From NCBI GenBank assembly GCA_024138015.1, contig JAMXBB010000009.1, forward strand, positions 14,154,263-14,218,262: 64,000 nucleotides of DNA. Direction: 5' to 3'. The notes under the pieces are model-generated. The model was not told the DNA's origin. It worked only from the letters and a program-made list of their open reading frames with translations, and did not search any database. Positions 60,030-64,000 of the stretch are shown here, piece by piece (position 1 is the stretch's first letter; each line of letters starts with the position of its first letter). Source of the DNA: Lumnitzera littorea. Taxonomy: Eukaryota > Streptophyta > Magnoliopsida > Myrtales > Combretaceae. Made by a program: the position numbers and the translations under genes.

Positions 60030-61517
60030 TAGCAAATGGTTAGGCCATTTAAGGATGTTCTTGAATTTTTTTTTTTTAGATATTTGGGAACCATTTAACT
60101 GACAGGGTTAAAGTAACTGAGCAAACACTTTGGCTGTGTACGGTCTTATAAGTGATAATCATAGAAAATTTATTAGGTGTACTTGATAAAGAATTATTGT
60201 AACACTAATCACATATTTACGAGTAAAACAGACCCATTCAAATGAACATTTCAACGAGTGCGGATGTCATTTCAAAGTAATTTAATATATATATATATAT
60301 ACACACGTACAGGTAATTCGATGATTATCGTTTACTTTCAAAAGGCAAAATTATTAGAAAGTCGATTTGTGTAGCTTAAGTAAGATGTATGCAAAACGTA
60401 AATACATTAAACTTATATCATGTTTTAAGGGCATATATTTAAAGAATATATGACATGTATTCCAAACGGTAACAAGCTCTTCCATTTTGTGTTCATTCAA
60501 AGTGGTAAATGTTGAAATGGTTTCATCAGCCACCCTTAAATGGCAATTATGAGTGCGGTCACATCAAAAATATCCAAAAGAAAAGAGACCAATTATTCTT
60601 TAGGTAACTGTAAATATATTCCATAAATTATTGATTGGATTATGATGCACTTTTCTAACTTTTAAAATCCAACTTCATCTCCTTATAGTTTTTTTAAATA
60701 TATAAATAATGTTTAAAAAATTGCTAAAACCCAAAAATGATTACCAAAATAGCTATATATATATATATTAATGGTTGAGAGTATATGTATATTTTCAAAA
60801 ATTACAATATTACAAAGTCAGCATTTTAAAAGTTTAAAGAGTATTAAGTTCAATTGATAGTTTTTATGATGTATTTATATACTTTTTTATTGTTTTTAGG
60901 AAAAAAAAAAAAAAAAGCTATCTACTTACCCATATAGACAAAACAAAGTTTTTTTCACGGATCAAGCAAAGTAATTAGACGGATGGAGCTAGATTATTGC
61001 AGTTGATGAAACGTAGCAAACTAAACTAAAACAAAAAAAATAAATAAATAAAAGGTTTCCTTCATGTGACGATTGTGAGAAGTTGTTAGACCACATTTAA
61101 TTCTAAGATGTATTATGCCTTAAAGAAAACAGGACATAAATTAAATGAACGGTGTAAACAATGATGTTGACACTTTGTTACAATTAGGGGATGATTCCTC
61201 CGTCAATCACACCGACATGATAACCCTGGTAATACATGACCCAAAAATTAAACGAAAAATTATATCTCACCTTATTGTTTAACTGCTTACAGCATCTCCA
61301 ATGGAGCTTCTTAATACGGAAATCAAGCATAAAGGATCCTATATGGAGGTCTTTCTCCATTAGAGCTAGGTCCTGCATCTTTTTTGGTGGCCTTAACTAA
61401 GAAACAAAAAAGCAGCCATCATCATTAATTTTTTTTAAGTGTTATTTCTATTAGAAGTTTATATTATGGATCAATTAATAATATAAATAAATGTTAAGTT
61501 ATTCTATTTTAAAAACC
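60030..61517. other. non-coding stretch
   Basis: No gene recognised. At 61288-61372 the text CAGCATCTCCAATGGAGCTT faces CTTTCTCCATTAGAGCTAGG in an inverted arrangement. This is typical of yet another Harbinger-type MITE end, but a complete element was not delimited. Confidence 0.4.
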
Positions 61518-61520
61518 TTA

Positions 61521-61973
61521 CACCATGTTTGGAATGAAGGAAGAAATTAAGAAGAAAAGAAAGTAGAAAGAAAATACAAATTTTAATACACTTTCTTTGT
61601 TTGAAATTCGAAGAAAAGTGGAAGTGATGAATTTAGAAGGAAAAGTTTATCCTAAGGTCTACATGTTTTTTTTTTTATTATTATTATTATTATTAAATTG
61701 GAGTGATTTGGAATGAAAAGATAATGAAATTCTAATTATACACCTATTTTTTAAAGTCTTATCATTTTTTTTAAACAATATAATAATTTAGTAGTATGGA
61801 GTATTTTTAAATGTTATTTTAAAAAATATTACTTCTATATTTTTATCCTTATTCTTTTCTTTGATTTAAACAACAACATATAACAACTCTTTTTTTCCAA
61901 TTTTTTTCCTATTTCATTTTTTTTCTTTCACTCTTCATCCCTTGTAATTCTTTCTCTCTTCCCAAATATAATG
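61521..61973. mobile_element. Tourist-like MITE, 453 bp
   Basis: Left end CACCATGTTTGGAATGAAGG after TTA (61518-61520). Right end CTTCCCAAATATAATG before TTA (61974-61976). The terminal repeats are imperfect (CA..AT.TTTGG shared). A purine-rich left half faces a pyrimidine-rich right half, as expected for a foldback element. Non-coding, with an ATT repeat near 61675-61693. Confidence 0.65.
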
Positions 61974-62089
61974 TTAATGATATAGTAATGAGGTCATTAA
62001 GTTACTGATGCAGTATACAAAGATTTTAAATGAGCTTTTATGGTCGTGAACAGTCTTATACATTTTTAATATAGATGCTAAATATATTT

Positions 62090-62760
62090 ACATTTATTTA
62101 TTTATTTTTAGTATACATGTCACAGTGCGTTGTCTCGATCCATTGAACTAGATATCTCTCGACTCTCGAGGCGAGAGGAGAGCGAAGAGTTTGTCTTGGA
62201 CGGAAAGGTCAGCAATGGGCAAACCTACTAACCTCAACAGAACTACTAATCACATCACGGGTGATTGGATTACAAGGACGTTTTTATTTAGTGGAAGTCG
62301 TTAGCCGAAAACGAGTTTGTCTATCAGCTGTCTACGAAATCCTAGGCACCTCCTTCAATCACAGTACGAAGGTGTCGTTTCTCTAGTTCTACCTCATTAA
62401 ATGGGGGCCGATTGGCAAGATGAAGAATCTACATCCAATTATATTTTACTTCTAATATTGCAGAGTCGCCAGTGTAGAGTTGGCTTGACCCCACGCAATG
62501 CCACAACTACAGTCCATACAACACATTCCTAGAAAGAAGCCGTTTTCGACGGCAGTCGCAAAAGAACAAATAGGAGCGTTTTACTGTCGGAGCATGATAC
62601 GTAGGCCAGTTGTTGGGGGTTTAAGATATTCACAAGAAAATTTCGTTTTTTGGGACTCAATAGATTGATAAGAACAGCAGTGACTACCGCAAAGATCTTC
62701 AACACGGGTTTGAAAGTGCTAGGAATTATAGACAAACCGTTACAATTCCAATATGGAAAT
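62090..62760. other. unassigned segment of higher GC
   Basis: This stretch is visibly richer in GC than its surroundings and contains few homopolymers. A 68-codon minus-strand frame (62529-62735) starts MSIIPSTFKPVLKIFAVVTA; I do not recognise it. The composition would fit a fragment of organellar DNA moved to the nucleus, or an old exon, but neither is shown. Confidence 0.35.
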
Positions 62761-64000
62761 TAACATGTATTATGCGTAATACATAAATTTAAGAGTTTTT
62801 CTCATATATTAAACTAATCTTTTGAATAAAATTTTTCTTTTTAACTTAAATCGTATTATTTAGCGTTTTCAATTAAGACCTAAGACTCTATGGTAAAAGA
62901 AACAACTTAATAAAAAAGTAATATGAGAAAGGTGGATTATCTAATAAAATAGGGTGAAAACCACCTAACATGAATATTAGCTTTCAAAAGGAGAGTTGTA
63001 ACGCAATAATTATACATGAGATAATAATATATTTTGAGTTGAATTCTTTCCTTAAACTTAATTGCTAACACAAATAGGATTAGTTTTTCTATGTTAGTGT
63101 ATAAGGCTATAGTAATTACTTAAAATGGTTGGAGTTGTAGATATGTTCCAATAACATTTATAAGAGTTCACATTTATAACGGTAACATGAGATAGTTTTT
63201 CTATGTTAGTATACAAAGGCTATAACACTTACTTAAAATAGTTGGAGTTGTAGATATGTTACAGTAGCATTTATAAGAGTTACCATTTTATTTATTTAAG
63301 AGCAATTTGGAAACTCATGCCCAAAAATAAATAAAAAAAAAAACAATTTAAAAGTGCCACTAATTACATTATATAAAGCTATATTTAACTGATATGGTTT
63401 TATTATTTAGTGTCAATCTAAAATTGTTAACATTTACTTAAAATAGTAGTTGTTTTAAATGATTTAGACTTTTAAATTTACATTTTCACGATTTCTCCTA
63501 ATTAACCTTGATACCACCATGTACAATCAATAGTTGAGAAATGAGAATATAAAGAAATAGATTATATCATGATAATGTCATAAGGTTATTTAAATCTCTT
63601 GACATTTTTAACCATTGATTCATAAATTAAAAGAAATAAAACTGATGCATTTCCTATTTTAAACTACCATTATTTTTCTCAATTAATGTCATCTGAAAGA
63701 TGCCGGGAATAATTTGAAATAGTAGCTATAATCACCGCTATTTCTGTCATTTGACACCAATTACATATCCCCCTAATTCTTCAGCCACTACTCGGAAAAT
63801 GATAAATCTAAATAATGTTCAATTAAATATGCGATTACCCTATTAGCGCTACATAGAAAACCATAAAGTTACTCCAGAAAAATCAAATGTAATTCTTCTT
63901 AATGTTAAAAAGTGCTTCCCCATCATGTCCGAAAAAAAGTATCAATTAAAAATGTTTCACAATGGACAAAATTCCATTAAACTACTAAATGAAAGAATGA
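62761..64000. other. non-coding stretch with a local duplication
   Basis: AT-rich, no gene. Two copies of a segment of about 95 bp, starting AGTTTTTCTATGTTAGT at 63082 and 63194 (period 112 bp), share ACTTAAAAT(G/A)GTTGGAGTTG. Confidence 0.6.

Noticed and set aside
1..64000. CRISPR arrays, operons, phage or bacterial systems
   Set aside because: The window is plant nuclear DNA; all tandem repeats found are microsatellites or transposon-associated arrays without spacers.

Overview
The window is AT-rich nuclear DNA from a flowering plant, most likely a eudicot. Evidence for this: degenerate plant-lineage transposable elements (a plant L1-type LINE with DUF4283 and RNase H, Ty3/gypsy elements, PIF/Harbinger, an En/Spm-type Transposase_24 gene, Tourist- and Mutator-type MITEs), many dinucleotide microsatellites, no operon-like gene packing, and a plant-type small single-exon gene with a TATA box. 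I cannot name the species.

Only one gene looks intact: a 155-residue plant-specific protein on the minus strand at 38130-38597. Nearly everything else recognisable is decayed mobile DNA.

Layout. 1-5600: non-coding DNA, microsatellites, a 304-bp Tourist MITE (2977-3280) and a hairpin MITE (about 4324-4486). 5606-10489: a Harbinger-like element bounded by TTA, with a 3.8-kb candidate solo LTR (6207-10028, target duplication ATGAG) nested in it. 11906-18170: a complete but decayed LINE on the minus strand, with a poly(A) tail and a perfect 17-bp target duplication. 19140-25760: a minus-strand Ty3/gypsy gag-pol relic, partly duplicated and split by a 2.9-kb solo LTR (21852-24757, target duplication GATAG). 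25817-26216: a Mutator-type MITE with a 9-bp duplication. 27507-31283: a second large LTR candidate. 32050-33605: a broken Transposase_24 gene. 34365-34744: a sister of the Mutator-type MITE. 38130-38700: the single-exon gene and its TATA box. 39010-48387: a full-length Ty3/gypsy element (minus strand) with two 490-bp LTRs and target duplication GTGAC. It carries gag, protease, RT, RNase H and integrase, then an about 89-bp tandem repeat, then an antisense gene with its own TATA box. 51490-59300: two tandem copies of a PIF/Harbinger region; the second is broken by an LTR-like insertion and followed by an ORF1 relic. 59620-61973: two Tourist-like MITEs, one containing an 85-bp assembly gap, with a possible further Harbinger-type end at 61288-61372. 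62090-62760: an unexplained segment richer in GC than its surroundings.

The elements do not work together as a pathway; the window records repeated nesting of one element into another. The least routine item is the antisense transcription unit inside the 39010-48387 retrotransposon: TATA box, leader, start codon, long decayed frame, possible short intron and basic C-terminus. No tRNA, rRNA or CRISPR array was recognised.
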